Assembly: GCA_900540545.1 (NCBI GenBank)
Contig: UQGJ01000082.1
Span: 1 to 10,041, forward strand
DNA from: an uncultured Eubacteriales bacterium
GTDB taxonomy: Bacteria > Bacillota > Clostridia > Oscillospirales > Oscillospiraceae
Direction of reading: 5' to 3'
Length of the DNA: 10,041 nucleotides
The first letter of the stretch is position 1, and every line of letters starts with the position of its first letter. The translations under genes and the position numbers were made by a program. Positions 1 through 5,710 of the stretch are shown here, in pieces. Below the pieces are notes generated by a model. That model was not told the DNA's origin. It worked only from the letters and a program-made list of their open reading frames with translations, and ran no database searches.

Positions 1-74
1 CCCCGGCCGTTACGGCCTACCGTGTAGGGCCGGCATACATGCCGGCCGCCCCCCTGCGCTGGCGCGGCGCGCCT
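1..74. repeat. Dispersed GC-rich repeat A, copy 1
   Basis: Two blocks recur in inverted orientation near 5424-5485. Positions 1-18 are the exact reverse complement of 5468-5485, and 55-74 are the exact reverse complement of 5424-5443. The spacer differs: 36 bp here and 24 bp there. This copy holds two hairpins: a 5-bp stem (5-9 with 13-17) and a 9-bp stem (28-36 with 39-47, loop AC). The element may begin before the window edge. No coding function is visible; open frames across it are low-complexity by-products of the repeat. Confidence 0.7.
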
Positions 75-109
75 ACCCGTGTGATTCCCGGTTCGGCTGT
101 TTCTTGATT

Positions 110-180
110 TGTGGGGCGCGACGACTCGGCGCGCCAACGCACCAGCCCCTTGTAGGGGCGGCCTGTGGCCGCCCGCGCAT
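110..180 (+). repeat. Dispersed GC-rich repeat B, copy 1
   Basis: A segment of about 70 bp that recurs in the same orientation at 5317-5390 with high identity. Both copies contain the string GCCAACGCACCAGC and the string GTAGGGGCGGCC. It folds into two hairpins: 115-120 with 130-135 (GGCGCG/CGCGCC) and 156-163 with 167-174 (GGGCGGCC/GGCCGCCC). In the second copy the first stem is GGCGGG/CCCGCC, a compensating base-pair change. It lies beyond the 3' end of the minus-strand lipoprotein gene. Confidence 0.75.
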
Positions 181-231
181 CCCCCGTCCCCATCCCCCCA
201 TGCAAAGCACGTCAATTTCAAACCCCAAATC

Positions 232-273
232 AAAGAGCGGGTGTGCCGCGCAACGGCGGCACACCCGCTCTTT
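232..273 (-). terminator. Rho-independent terminator of the lipoprotein gene
   Basis: A perfect 18-bp inverted repeat (232-249 with 256-273) with a 6-nt loop sits directly after the minus-strand stop codon at 276-278. The stem is very GC-rich. Read on the minus strand it ends in a short T run (CTCTTTGATTT), so termination is likely but the U tract is weak. Confidence 0.7.
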
Positions 274-275
274 TG

Positions 276-1634
276 TTATCCCAGCCGGTACAGGATGGCG
301 GGGCAAATTGCCCCCAGGTTAAAGTCCAGCAGCAGGCAGTAGTCCGGCGCGGCCCCGCCACTGTAAATGGGATAGTATTCCAGGTGGCCGTGGGTGATAT
401 ACCCGCGAATGTAGACGGGCCGTTCCTCCCGGTCGTAGTGGGTGACGGTGTGACTGAACGTGGTGCCGAACAGAAGCCCTTCATGCCAATACTCCTTGCG
501 CTCCAGGGTGCCGTCATATCGGTACTGAAAGTTCACAGAAATCACGTTGACGGTGCCGCGGTCATCTAACACCCCGGTGGAGCGGAACCGCACCGGCCGC
601 CCCGCGTCGTCGTACTCGTAGGCCGCCTGATAGTCCTCGACCATGTCCGAGCCGTCGTCGCCGTCCACGGACAGGACGGAGTCCGGGGGACGCCCCTCCC
701 AAGTGCCCTCCTCCACGCCGTCGAAGGTAAAGCTCTCGTAGGCCGGCGGCCTGCCCCAATCATCGGTCCTAAACTGATAGCGGAACCCCCGCCCCGTCCC
801 GGAAGCGGGGTCGAAATACAGCTCCATCTGGAGGTTGCCGTCCCCGTCCCGGTAGGCGTAATAGGGCTCCTGCCCCTCCAGCCCCCACGCCGCCTTCTGC
901 GCCTGGGCCTGGAGCTGGGCCAACAGGCAGGCGGCGGACTGGCTGCCGACCAGTTCCTGGTAATCACCGGGGATAAGGTAGGTGTCGAACTCCTCCGGCG
1001 TGATCTCCTTGTCGCCATAATAGTAAAAGCGTTCATCAGAATAGGGCTCGTCCTCGTCCATCTGGTAGTTGCCGTTCAAATCCCGGAACAGCCACATGGA
1101 CAGTGGTTCGTCATAGTAAGACTCGACCTCGCGGCTTGTGCCCAGCCTGCCGTACCAGACGTACATGATGGCCCCAGCCAAGTCGGCGTTGTAATTGCGG
1201 ATGACGTTGCCCCTGGGGAGATACTCATACCCGTGGTTCCCCATGGCACCGTAGCCCCAGTGGTCCATGACGGGATAGAGGGTCCCGCCGTCGTACTGGT
1301 AGACGCTGACGGAATACCCCGGATGCCCCACCACCAGCTCCGGCACCCCGTCCTCATCCAGATACACCAGGTCGTACTTCAGCTCGTACCCTTCGGCCTC
1401 CGTCTCCACAATCAGCTCGGCGTAGGCCCTGGCGTAGCCGTCAAGGCCATCGGGGACCTGGAGGGGGAGAGGGGCGGAGGTCTCGGCGGGAAGGGCCGGT
1501 TCGGGGGTCTCCACGGGCGGCAGAGACGTGGGGGAGGGGGTGGGTTCCGGCGCGGACGGGGCCGCGGGGGCGGCGGCGCAGCCCGCCAGCAGGGTCAGGG
1601 CGCACAGCAGCGCGGGGATGGGGCGGGGTCTCAT
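276..1634 (-). CDS. Secreted lipoprotein of unknown function with YD-like repeats
   Basis: Encodes 452 residues. The N-terminus is a lipoprotein signal peptide: basic start, hydrophobic stretch, then lipobox LAGC with the lipidated cysteine at residue 19. A Pro/Ala/Ser/Thr-rich linker runs to about residue 58. The rest is an acidic, Tyr- and Gly-rich extracellular region. It has calcium-loop-like stretches (DEDGVPEL at 93-100, DLNGNYQMDEDE at 185-196, RDGDGNLQMEL at 262-272). Near residues 339-410 are units resembling YD/RHS-type repeats (YEYDDAGRP, YRYDGTLERKEYW, HYDREERP). The start is the ATG at 1632-1634, with an AGGAGGA-type ribosome site 7 nt upstream; a longer frame to 1694 would bury the signal peptide. 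The gene stands alone, divergent from nrdD, with its own terminator. I do not recognise a named family. It is probably anchored outside the membrane, and binding to carbohydrate or cell wall is only a guess. Confidence 0.85.
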   Translation of the reverse strand: MRPRPIPALLCALTLLAGCAAAPAAPSAPEPTPSPTSLPPVETPEPALPAETSAPLPLQVPDGLDGYARAYAELIVETEAEGYELKYDLVYLDEDGVPELVVGHPGYSVSVYQYDGGTLYPVMDHWGYGAMGNHGYEYLPRGNVIRNYNADLAGAIMYVWYGRLGTSREVESYYDEPLSMWLFRDLNGNYQMDEDEPYSDERFYYYGDKEITPEEFDTYLIPGDYQELVGSQSAACLLAQLQAQAQKAAWGLEGQEPYYAYRDGDGNLQMELYFDPASGTGRGFRYQFRTDDWGRPPAYESFTFDGVEEGTWEGRPPDSVLSVDGDDGSDMVEDYQAAYEYDDAGRPVRFRSTGVLDDRGTVNVISVNFQYRYDGTLERKEYWHEGLLFGTTFSHTVTHYDREERPVYIRGYITHGHLEYYPIYSGGAAPDYCLLLDFNLGAICPAILYRLG

Positions 1635-1816
1635 AGGGCAGTCCTCCTGTTCCGGCGGCCCTCTGCCGCCGGGTCGTTTTCTCCAGCCTACCACCTTCCG
1701 CGCCCGCAGTCCAGCCGGGGCCGGTTACGATTTGCACTCAATTGGTTACAGACGGCCGCGTACAATATAGCCAAAAATTCAGGCCGAAATTTGACAGACG
1801 TTTTCCCGCCCCGCCC

Positions 1817-1845
1817 TTGACGGGCATATCCAGATACGGTATCAT
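1817..1845 (+). promoter_or_regulatory. Sigma-A-type promoter for nrdD
   Basis: TTGACG (1817-1822) and TATCAT (1840-1845) are separated by 17 bp, each one base away from consensus. Transcription would start near 1852 and give a leader of about 100 nt before the nrdD ATG at 1953. Another TTGACA at 1791-1796 has no -10 partner at the right distance. Confidence 0.6.
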
Positions 1846-1869
1846 ATAACTGCACCCTTTGAAAGAGAC

Positions 1870-1885
1870 ATACAAGATATAGTGG
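1870..1885 (+). promoter_or_regulatory. Candidate NrdR box upstream of nrdD
   Basis: ATACAAGATATAGTGG matches the known 16-bp NrdR consensus (acaCwAtATaTwGtGt) at 13 of 16 positions, including the ATATAGTG core. NrdR is the ATP-cone repressor of ribonucleotide reductase genes, so location before nrdD supports the call. NrdR boxes usually come in pairs about 31 bp apart. I see no good partner at that distance, which lowers confidence. The site lies just downstream of the predicted transcription start, where binding would block transcription. Confidence 0.5.
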
Positions 1886-1886
1886 T

Positions 1887-1927
1887 GTCCCGGCAATGAC
1901 CCCCATGCACATGGCCGGGGCTTTTTT
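1887..1927 (+). terminator. Terminator-like hairpin in the nrdD leader
   Basis: GTCCCGGC (1887-1894) pairs with GCCGGGGC (1914-1921) in an 8-bp stem including one G-U pair. An inner 3-bp helix (1904-1906 with 1911-1913) is offset by a 9-nt bulge. Six T residues follow (1922-1927). The nrdD ribosome site begins only about 10 nt later. The structure is in the sense direction inside the predicted transcript, so it may act as an attenuator. It could instead end a short upstream RNA. I recognise no riboswitch class. Confidence 0.55.
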
Positions 1928-1952
1928 ACGCTTACAGAGAGGAAGTTGAACT

Positions 1953-4274
1953 ATGACCATTACCAGCATCCGCAAGCGGGACGGCCGGGTGGCCCCCTTT
2001 GACGAGGGCAAGATCGCCGAGGCTATCACCAAATCCTTCAACGCCACCTACAAGCCGGGGTATGGGGACACGGCCAAAAAGCTGGCCGACGAGGTCCTGT
2101 CCATCCTGGAGGTGGAGGGGGAGGCCCAGCCGGGGGTGGAGCACATCCAGGACCTGGTGGAGCGGGTGCTGATGGACAACGGCTACGTCCAGACGGCCAA
2201 AGCCTACATCCTCTACCGCTCCCAGCGCAGCAAGGTCCGGGAGATGAACTCCCGCCTGATGAAAACTTACGAGGACATCACCTTCACCGCCGCCAAGGAG
2301 TCCGACCTAAAGCGGGAGAACGCCAACATCGACGGCGACACCGCCATGGGCGCCATGCTCAAGTTCGGCTCCGAGGGGGCCAAGCAGTTCTACGACATGT
2401 TCGTCCTGAACCCCGAGCACGCCCGGGCCCACCGGGAGGGGGACATCCACATCCACGACCTGGACTTCCTCACCCTCACCACCACCTGCTGCCAGATCGA
2501 CATCCGCCAGCTCTTCCAGGGCGGCTTCTCCACCGGCCACGGCACCCTGCGGGAGCCCAACGACATCTCCTCCTATGCCGCCCTGGCCTGCATCGCCATC
2601 CAGTCCAACCAGAACGACCAGCACGGCGGACAGGCCATCGCCGACTTCGACTACGGCATGGCCGACGGCGTGCGCAAGACCTTCGTGAAGCTCTACCGCC
2701 AGAACTTGGCCCGCGCCCTCATGCTCCTGTGCGGGGACGAGGACCCGGAGCAGGCCCTCAAGGGCGTCATTGCCCAAATCGAGGCGGATACCGGCCTTGT
2801 CCCCACCCTGGAGCAGCGGGAGGACTACTTCGCCGCCGAGTTGGCGGCCCTCTGCCCCGCCTACGGCGCCGAGGAGGAGGTCAAAAAGGCCCAGCAGTTC
2901 GCCCACTACCGGGCCGTGAAGGAGACCGACCGGGCCACCTATCAGGCCATGGAGGCCCTCATCCACAACCTGAACACCATGCACTCCCGGGCCGGGGCCC
3001 AGACCCCCTTCTCCTCCATCAACTACGGCATGGATACCTCCCCCGAGGGGCGCATGGTGATGAAGAACATCATGCTCTCCACCGAGTCCGGCCTGGGCGG
3101 CGGCGAGACCCCCATTTTCCCCATCCAGATTTTCCGGGTCAAGGAGGGGGTCAACTATAACCCCGGCGAACCCAACTACGACCTGTTCCAGCTGGCCATC
3201 CGCTGCTCGGCCAAGCGGCTGTTCCCCAACTTCTCCTTTATCGACGCGCCCTTCAACCTGCAATACTACAAGCCCGGCCACCCGGAGACCGAGATCGCCT
3301 ACATGGGCTGCCGCACCCGGGTCATCGGCAACGTGTACGACCCCAGCCGGGAGATCTGCAACGGCCGGGGCAACCTGAGCTTCACCACCATCAACCTGCC
3401 CCGGCTGGCTATCAAGGCCCGGGGGGACGTGAACGAGTTCTTCGACGGCCTGGACCGGATGCTGGACCTGTGCGTGGAGCAGCTTCTGGAGCGCTTCGAG
3501 ATACAGTGCCGCAAGCACGTCTATAACTACCCCTTCCTCATGGGCCAGGGGGTGTGGCTGGACTCGGACAAGCTGGACTGGAACGACGAGGTCCGGGAGG
3601 TCCTGAAGCACGGCACCCTGTCCGTGGGCTTCATCGGTCTGGCCGAGTGCCTGAAGAGCCTTATCGGCGAGCACCACGGCGAGAGCGAGAAGGCCCGGGT
3701 CCTGGGCCGGGAGATCATCACCCACATGCGCGCCCGCATGGACGCCGAAGCGGCCGAGCGGGGTCTCAACTTCTCCCTGCTGGCCACCCCGGCGGAGGGC
3801 CTGTCCGGCCGCTTCGTGCGCATCGACAAGGAGAAGTACGGCGAGATTCCCGGCGTCACCGACCGGGACTACTACACCAACTCCTTCCACGTGCCGGTCT
3901 ACTATCCCATCTCCGCCCACGACAAGATTACCATCGAGGCTCCCTACCACGCCCTCACCAACGCGGGCCACATCAGCTACATCGAGATGGACGGGGACCC
4001 CACGGAAAACCTGGAAGCCTTCGAGCGGGTCATCCGGGACATGAAGGAGGCGGGCATCGGGTACGGCAGCGTGAACCACCCGGTGGACCGGGACCCGGTG
4101 TGCGGCTTCTCCGGCATCATCGGCGACCAGTGCCCCGGTTGCGGCCGCACCGAAGCCGACGGCGTGCCCTTCGAGCGCATCCGCCGCATCACCGGCTATC
4201 TGGTGGGCACCCTGGACCGCTTCAACAACGCCAAGCGCGCCGAGGAGCGAGACCGGGTGAAGCACAGCGTATAA
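1953..4274 (+). CDS. nrdD: Anaerobic (class III) ribonucleoside-triphosphate reductase
   Basis: Encodes 773 residues, normal for the family. The enzyme reduces ribonucleoside triphosphates to deoxy forms in the cytoplasm without oxygen, using a glycyl radical. An ATP-cone allosteric domain occupies about residues 3-95. The catalytic barrel includes HIHDLDF followed by Cys179-Cys180, the motif QSNQNDQHGGQ, and MGCRTRV with Cys453 as the likely thiyl-radical cysteine. The C-terminal metal site shows Cys717, Cys727 and Cys730 (VCGF then CPGC). Where many NrdDs have a fourth cysteine there is Asp714. The radical loop is RITGYLVG with Gly748 as the likely radical site. The start is the ATG preceded by GAGAGGAAG 7-8 nt upstream. 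Its activase nrdG follows after a repeat-filled 146-bp gap, and the leader suggests NrdR control and possible attenuation. Identification is secure. Confidence 0.98.
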   Translation: MTITSIRKRDGRVAPFDEGKIAEAITKSFNATYKPGYGDTAKKLADEVLSILEVEGEAQPGVEHIQDLVERVLMDNGYVQTAKAYILYRSQRSKVREMNSRLMKTYEDITFTAAKESDLKRENANIDGDTAMGAMLKFGSEGAKQFYDMFVLNPEHARAHREGDIHIHDLDFLTLTTTCCQIDIRQLFQGGFSTGHGTLREPNDISSYAALACIAIQSNQNDQHGGQAIADFDYGMADGVRKTFVKLYRQNLARALMLLCGDEDPEQALKGVIAQIEADTGLVPTLEQREDYFAAELAALCPAYGAEEEVKKAQQFAHYRAVKETDRATYQAMEALIHNLNTMHSRAGAQTPFSSINYGMDTSPEGRMVMKNIMLSTESGLGGGETPIFPIQIFRVKEGVNYNPGEPNYDLFQLAIRCSAKRLFPNFSFIDAPFNLQYYKPGHPETEIAYMGCRTRVIGNVYDPSREICNGRGNLSFTTINLPRLAIKARGDVNEFFDGLDRMLDLCVEQLLERFEIQCRKHVYNYPFLMGQGVWLDSDKLDWNDEVREVLKHGTLSVGFIGLAECLKSLIGEHHGESEKARVLGREIITHMRARMDAEAAERGLNFSLLATPAEGLSGRFVRIDKEKYGEIPGVTDRDYYTNSFHVPVYYPISAHDKITIEAPYHALTNAGHISYIEMDGDPTENLEAFERVIRDMKEAGIGYGSVNHPVDRDPVCGFSGIIGDQCPGCGRTEADGVPFERIRRITGYLVGTLDRFNNAKRAEERDRVKHSV

Positions 4275-4280
4275 CAACCA

Positions 4281-4334
4281 GGACGGGGGAAACGGATTGC
4301 CACACCAGGGCCGCGGCCCTGGTTCGCAATGACA
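4281..4334 (-). repeat. Palindromic repeat C, copy 1 (inverted)
   Basis: Read on the minus strand, this segment starts TGTCATTGCGAACCAG and ends in CCCCCGTCC, matching the plus-strand repeats at 4351-4402 and 5250-5295. Its central hairpin is ACCAGGGCC-GC-GGCCCTGGT (9 bp), where the other copies have CCAGTT/AACTGG. An outer ATTGC/GCAAT stem is kept. With copy 2 it forms a long inverted pair between nrdD and nrdG, resembling paired REP-type elements. Confidence 0.8.
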
Positions 4335-4350
4335 TGCACGCGGGTACGCC

Positions 4351-4402
4351 TGTCATTGTGAGCCAGTTCGCAAACTGGCGTGACGATCCGCATCCCCCGT
4401 CC
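4351..4402 (+). repeat. Palindromic repeat C, copy 2
   Basis: Reverse-complement partner of 4281-4334 and close relative of 5250-5295. The central hairpin is GCCAGTT-CGCA-AACTGGC (4362-4379). It ends 18 bp before the nrdG start, so just before the nrdG ribosome site (GGAGGT, 4410-4415). The two copies together could fold into a large cruciform-like RNA in the nrdD-nrdG transcript, which may affect message stability or the ratio of the two proteins; this is inference. Confidence 0.8.
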
Positions 4403-4420
4403 TTTTCATGGAGGTATCCC

Positions 4421-4948
4421 ATGCGGATTTCCAATACCATCTCCGACTCCATCGTGGACGGCCCCGGCCTGCGGCTCACGGTGTTCACCCAGGGCTGCCC
4501 CCACCACTGCCCTGGCTGCCACAACCCCGGCACCCACGACCCGGCGGGGGGGCGGGAGGCGTCCCTGGCCGAGCTGGCCGCCCTGCTGGAGGGCAACCCC
4601 CTGCTCCGGGGCCTGACCCTCTCCGGTGGGGAGCCTTTCCTCCAGGCGGAGCCCTGCGCCGCCCTGGCCCGGTTGGCCCACGAAAAAGGGCTGGATGTTT
4701 GGGCCTACACAGGTTATACTTATGAGGAACTATCCGCCGCCGGGCGCCCGGATTGGGACGCCCTGCTGTCCCAGGTGGACGTGTTGGTGGACGGGCCCTT
4801 CGTTCTGGCCCGGAAGTCCTACGCCGCCCTCTTCCGGGGCAGCGACAACCAGCGCCTCATCGACGTGCCCGCCACCCGGGCCGCCGGCCGGGTGGTGCTG
4901 TGGACCCGGCCGGACCATCTGGCGCATTTTACGGTACCGGAGTCGTAG
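4421..4948 (+). CDS. nrdG: Anaerobic ribonucleotide reductase activating enzyme (radical SAM)
   Basis: Encodes 175 residues, normal for NrdG. It uses S-adenosylmethionine and a [4Fe-4S] cluster to generate the glycyl radical on NrdD. The radical-SAM motif is CPHHCPGC, with cluster cysteines Cys26, Cys30 and Cys33. The segment DGPGLRLTVFTQGC before it is typical of glycyl-radical activases. The SAM-binding SGGEPF motif is at about residues 68-73. The ATG at 4421 follows GGAGGT with 5-nt spacing. It lies 146 bp after nrdD on the same strand with no clear promoter between them, so co-transcription through the repeat pair is likely. Downstream comes a long gene-free repeat island. Confidence 0.97.
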   Translation: MRISNTISDSIVDGPGLRLTVFTQGCPHHCPGCHNPGTHDPAGGREASLAELAALLEGNPLLRGLTLSGGEPFLQAEPCAALARLAHEKGLDVWAYTGYTYEELSAAGRPDWDALLSQVDVLVDGPFVLARKSYAALFRGSDNQRLIDVPATRAAGRVVLWTRPDHLAHFTVPES

Positions 4949-4969
4949 AACGGCATCCCTGCCGGGGGC

Positions 4970-5050
4970 GTTCCTTTCTCATTTGAGAAAGGAACCGAAA
5001 GAAAACCAAGGGGACAGCACGGGGGATTTCATCCCCCTATCGCTGTCCCC
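4970..5050. repeat. Two consecutive hairpins after nrdG
   Basis: The first is a perfect 12-bp inverted repeat with a 2-nt centre: GTTCCTTTCTCA (4970-4981) and TGAGAAAGGAAC (4984-4995). The second is nested: GGGGACAGC (5010-5018) pairs with GCTGTCCCC (5042-5050), and inside it GGGGGAT (5021-5027) pairs with ATCCCCC (5031-5037). They lie 20-100 nt past the nrdG stop and could protect or end the nrdDG message. Neither is followed by a proper T tract on the plus strand. Confidence 0.6.
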
Positions 5051-5108
5051 CTGGACCCCGGGAAACGTCCGGGCGGCGGTACGGTTTTTGAAGGCGGGCA
5101 AGACTTGT

Positions 5109-5225
5109 GAGTCGTTGCAGCCCGTATCGGTCCGCGCCCGAACAACTCCGGCTGCCGCCCCTCGGCATATGACCCGGCAAAACCTGATAGTAGTTGCGTT
5201 TTCATCGGTGCAAACAAGCCGCCAC
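5109..5225 (+). repeat. Dispersed repeat D, copy 1
   Basis: About 117 bp that recurs in inverted orientation at 9923-10041, just after spmA. By eye about three quarters of positions agree. Shared blocks are CGTTGCAG, GAACAACTCCGGCT, CGCCCCTCG, CAAAAC, AGTAGTTGCGTTTT, GGTGCAAAC and GCCGCCA. The two copies differ by substitutions and at least one 1-nt indel. No open frame is conserved in both. Confidence 0.75.
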
Positions 5226-5249
5226 CAGTCTCTGCGACCCTGCACCCCC

Positions 5250-5295
5250 TGTCATTGCGAACCAGTTCGCAAACTGGTGCGGCAATCCGCATCCC
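5250..5295 (+). repeat. Palindromic repeat C, copy 3
   Basis: Same orientation as 4351-4402 and nearly identical through TGTCATTG, CCAGTTCGCAAACTGG and CCGCATCCC. The central hairpin is ACCAGTT-CGCA-AACTGGT, closed by an A-T pair where copy 2 has G-C. The outer stem is ATTGC/GCAAT. It lies directly between repeats D and B. Confidence 0.8.
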
Positions 5296-5316
5296 ACGCC
5301 CCCATCCCCTCAAACA

Positions 5317-5390
5317 TGTGGGGCGGGACGACCTCGGCCCGCCAACGCACCAGCTCGCCCCGTAGGGGCGGCCCTTCCGGCCGCCCGCGT
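5317..5390 (+). repeat. Dispersed GC-rich repeat B, copy 2
   Basis: Direct repeat of 110-180. The first hairpin is GGCGGG (5322-5327) with CCCGCC (5338-5343). The second is GGGCGGCC (5366-5373) with GGCCGCCC (5379-5386). The stem of the second hairpin is identical to copy 1, while its loop differs in length and sequence. Confidence 0.75.
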
Positions 5391-5423
5391 CCACGCACCC
5401 GCCTTGCCGGGCGTCACCAAGCC

Positions 5424-5485
5424 AGGCGCGCCGCGCCAGCGCACCGACAATCAATGCGCTGTACGCCAGGCCGTAACGGCCGGGG
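5424..5485 (-). repeat. Dispersed GC-rich repeat A, copy 2 (inverted)
   Basis: Its two ends match 55-74 (20 bp) and 1-18 (18 bp) exactly as reverse complements. The centre is unrelated to copy 1 and shorter. AGCGCA (5438-5443) can pair with TGCGCT (5455-5460). Relative to repeat B, repeat A is flipped compared with the copy at the start of the window, so A and B appear to move as separate units. Confidence 0.7.
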
Positions 5486-5559
5486 CGGAAGCAGAACGGC
5501 AGACTTGTTACTGCTAGCCGGTTTCAAGTGCCAAAGTAACGTTGGCGCCTCTTTTAGGT

Positions 5560-5657
5560 CCAGGGCCCGCAGGCCCTGGTCGTTTCTTCCCAGGGTTCTT
5601 TTCGAAAAAAGAACCCTGGCCCCCGCGGCAGCGGCCCCCGGAGGGACTCCGTCCCTC
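5560..5657. repeat. Three-hairpin cluster before the Nudix gene
   Basis: Three inverted repeats stand in a row. CCAGGGCC (5560-5567) pairs with GGCCCTGG (5572-5579) around a CGCA loop. CCAGGGTTCTTTT (5590-5602) pairs with AAAAGAACCCTGG (5607-5619) around CGAA. GAGGGAC (5641-5647) pairs with GTCCCTC (5651-5657). The first core resembles the repeat C core at 4304-4321. There is no T tract in the right place for a normal terminator. The cluster ends about 40 bp before the Nudix ribosome site. Confidence 0.6.
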
Positions 5658-5710
5658 GTCGCCCCCCCAAAAAACGGTACGCTTCCAACTCCCGATCCAG
5701 GAGGTCCGAT

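Larger units (their letters stand above)
1635..1952. other. Divergent intergenic region between the lipoprotein gene and nrdD
   Basis: This 318-bp gap has no credible gene. Its nrdD side carries a promoter, a NrdR-box-like site and a terminator-like hairpin, each listed separately. The lipoprotein side shows a good ribosome site (1642-1648) but no convincing minus-strand promoter. Positions 1762-1769 (ACAATATA) resemble the left half of a NrdR box but lack the right half. An 11-bp palindrome GATACGGTATC (1833-1843) overlaps the nrdD -10 element and could be an operator. Confidence 0.6.
4949..5710. other. Gene-free repeat island between nrdG and the Nudix gene
   Basis: About 760 bp without a believable gene. 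It is a mosaic of hairpins and dispersed repeats. In order: hairpins at 4970-5050, repeat D (5109-5225), repeat C (5250-5295), repeat B (5317-5390), repeat A inverted (5424-5485), and a hairpin cluster (5560-5657). Several open frames cross it on both strands, but their composition (GRPYGASWCVGGPRSS-type translations) follows from the repeats. I see no tRNA, transposase or integrase. Confidence 0.75.

Noticed and set aside
17..205. 62-residue minus-strand frame at the window start
   Set aside because: It lies entirely in repeats A and B and shares GRPY-type motifs with the frame in the island, so it is a repeat artefact.
1760..1775. Second NrdR box
   Set aside because: Only the left half (ACAATATA) fits, and it lies 110 bp from the better site, not the usual spacing.
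1852..1927. Known riboswitch in the nrdD leader
   Set aside because: The stretch before the hairpin is too short and has no cobalamin, purine or other core I recognise.
2307..4277. 656-residue open frame antisense to nrdD
   Set aside because: Its Gly/Val/Leu/Ala-rich composition with no domain is the mirror of GC-rich nrdD codons; nrdD itself is unambiguous.
3554..4420. Long in-frame extension upstream of nrdG
   Set aside because: It is an Arg/Gly/Pro-rich shadow of nrdD; nrdG has its own ATG and ribosome site at 4410-4421.
5029..5454. 141-residue minus-strand frame in the repeat island
   Set aside because: It runs through repeats B, C and D; such low-complexity translations recur wherever the repeats do.
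1..5485. Possible CRISPR array, because of repeated palindromes
   Set aside because: Copies are few, unevenly spaced, in both orientations and variable in length, with no cas genes.
5590..5619. Terminator upstream of the Nudix gene
   Set aside because: The 13-bp hairpin is strong but no T tract follows on either strand, so I list it only as a repeat.
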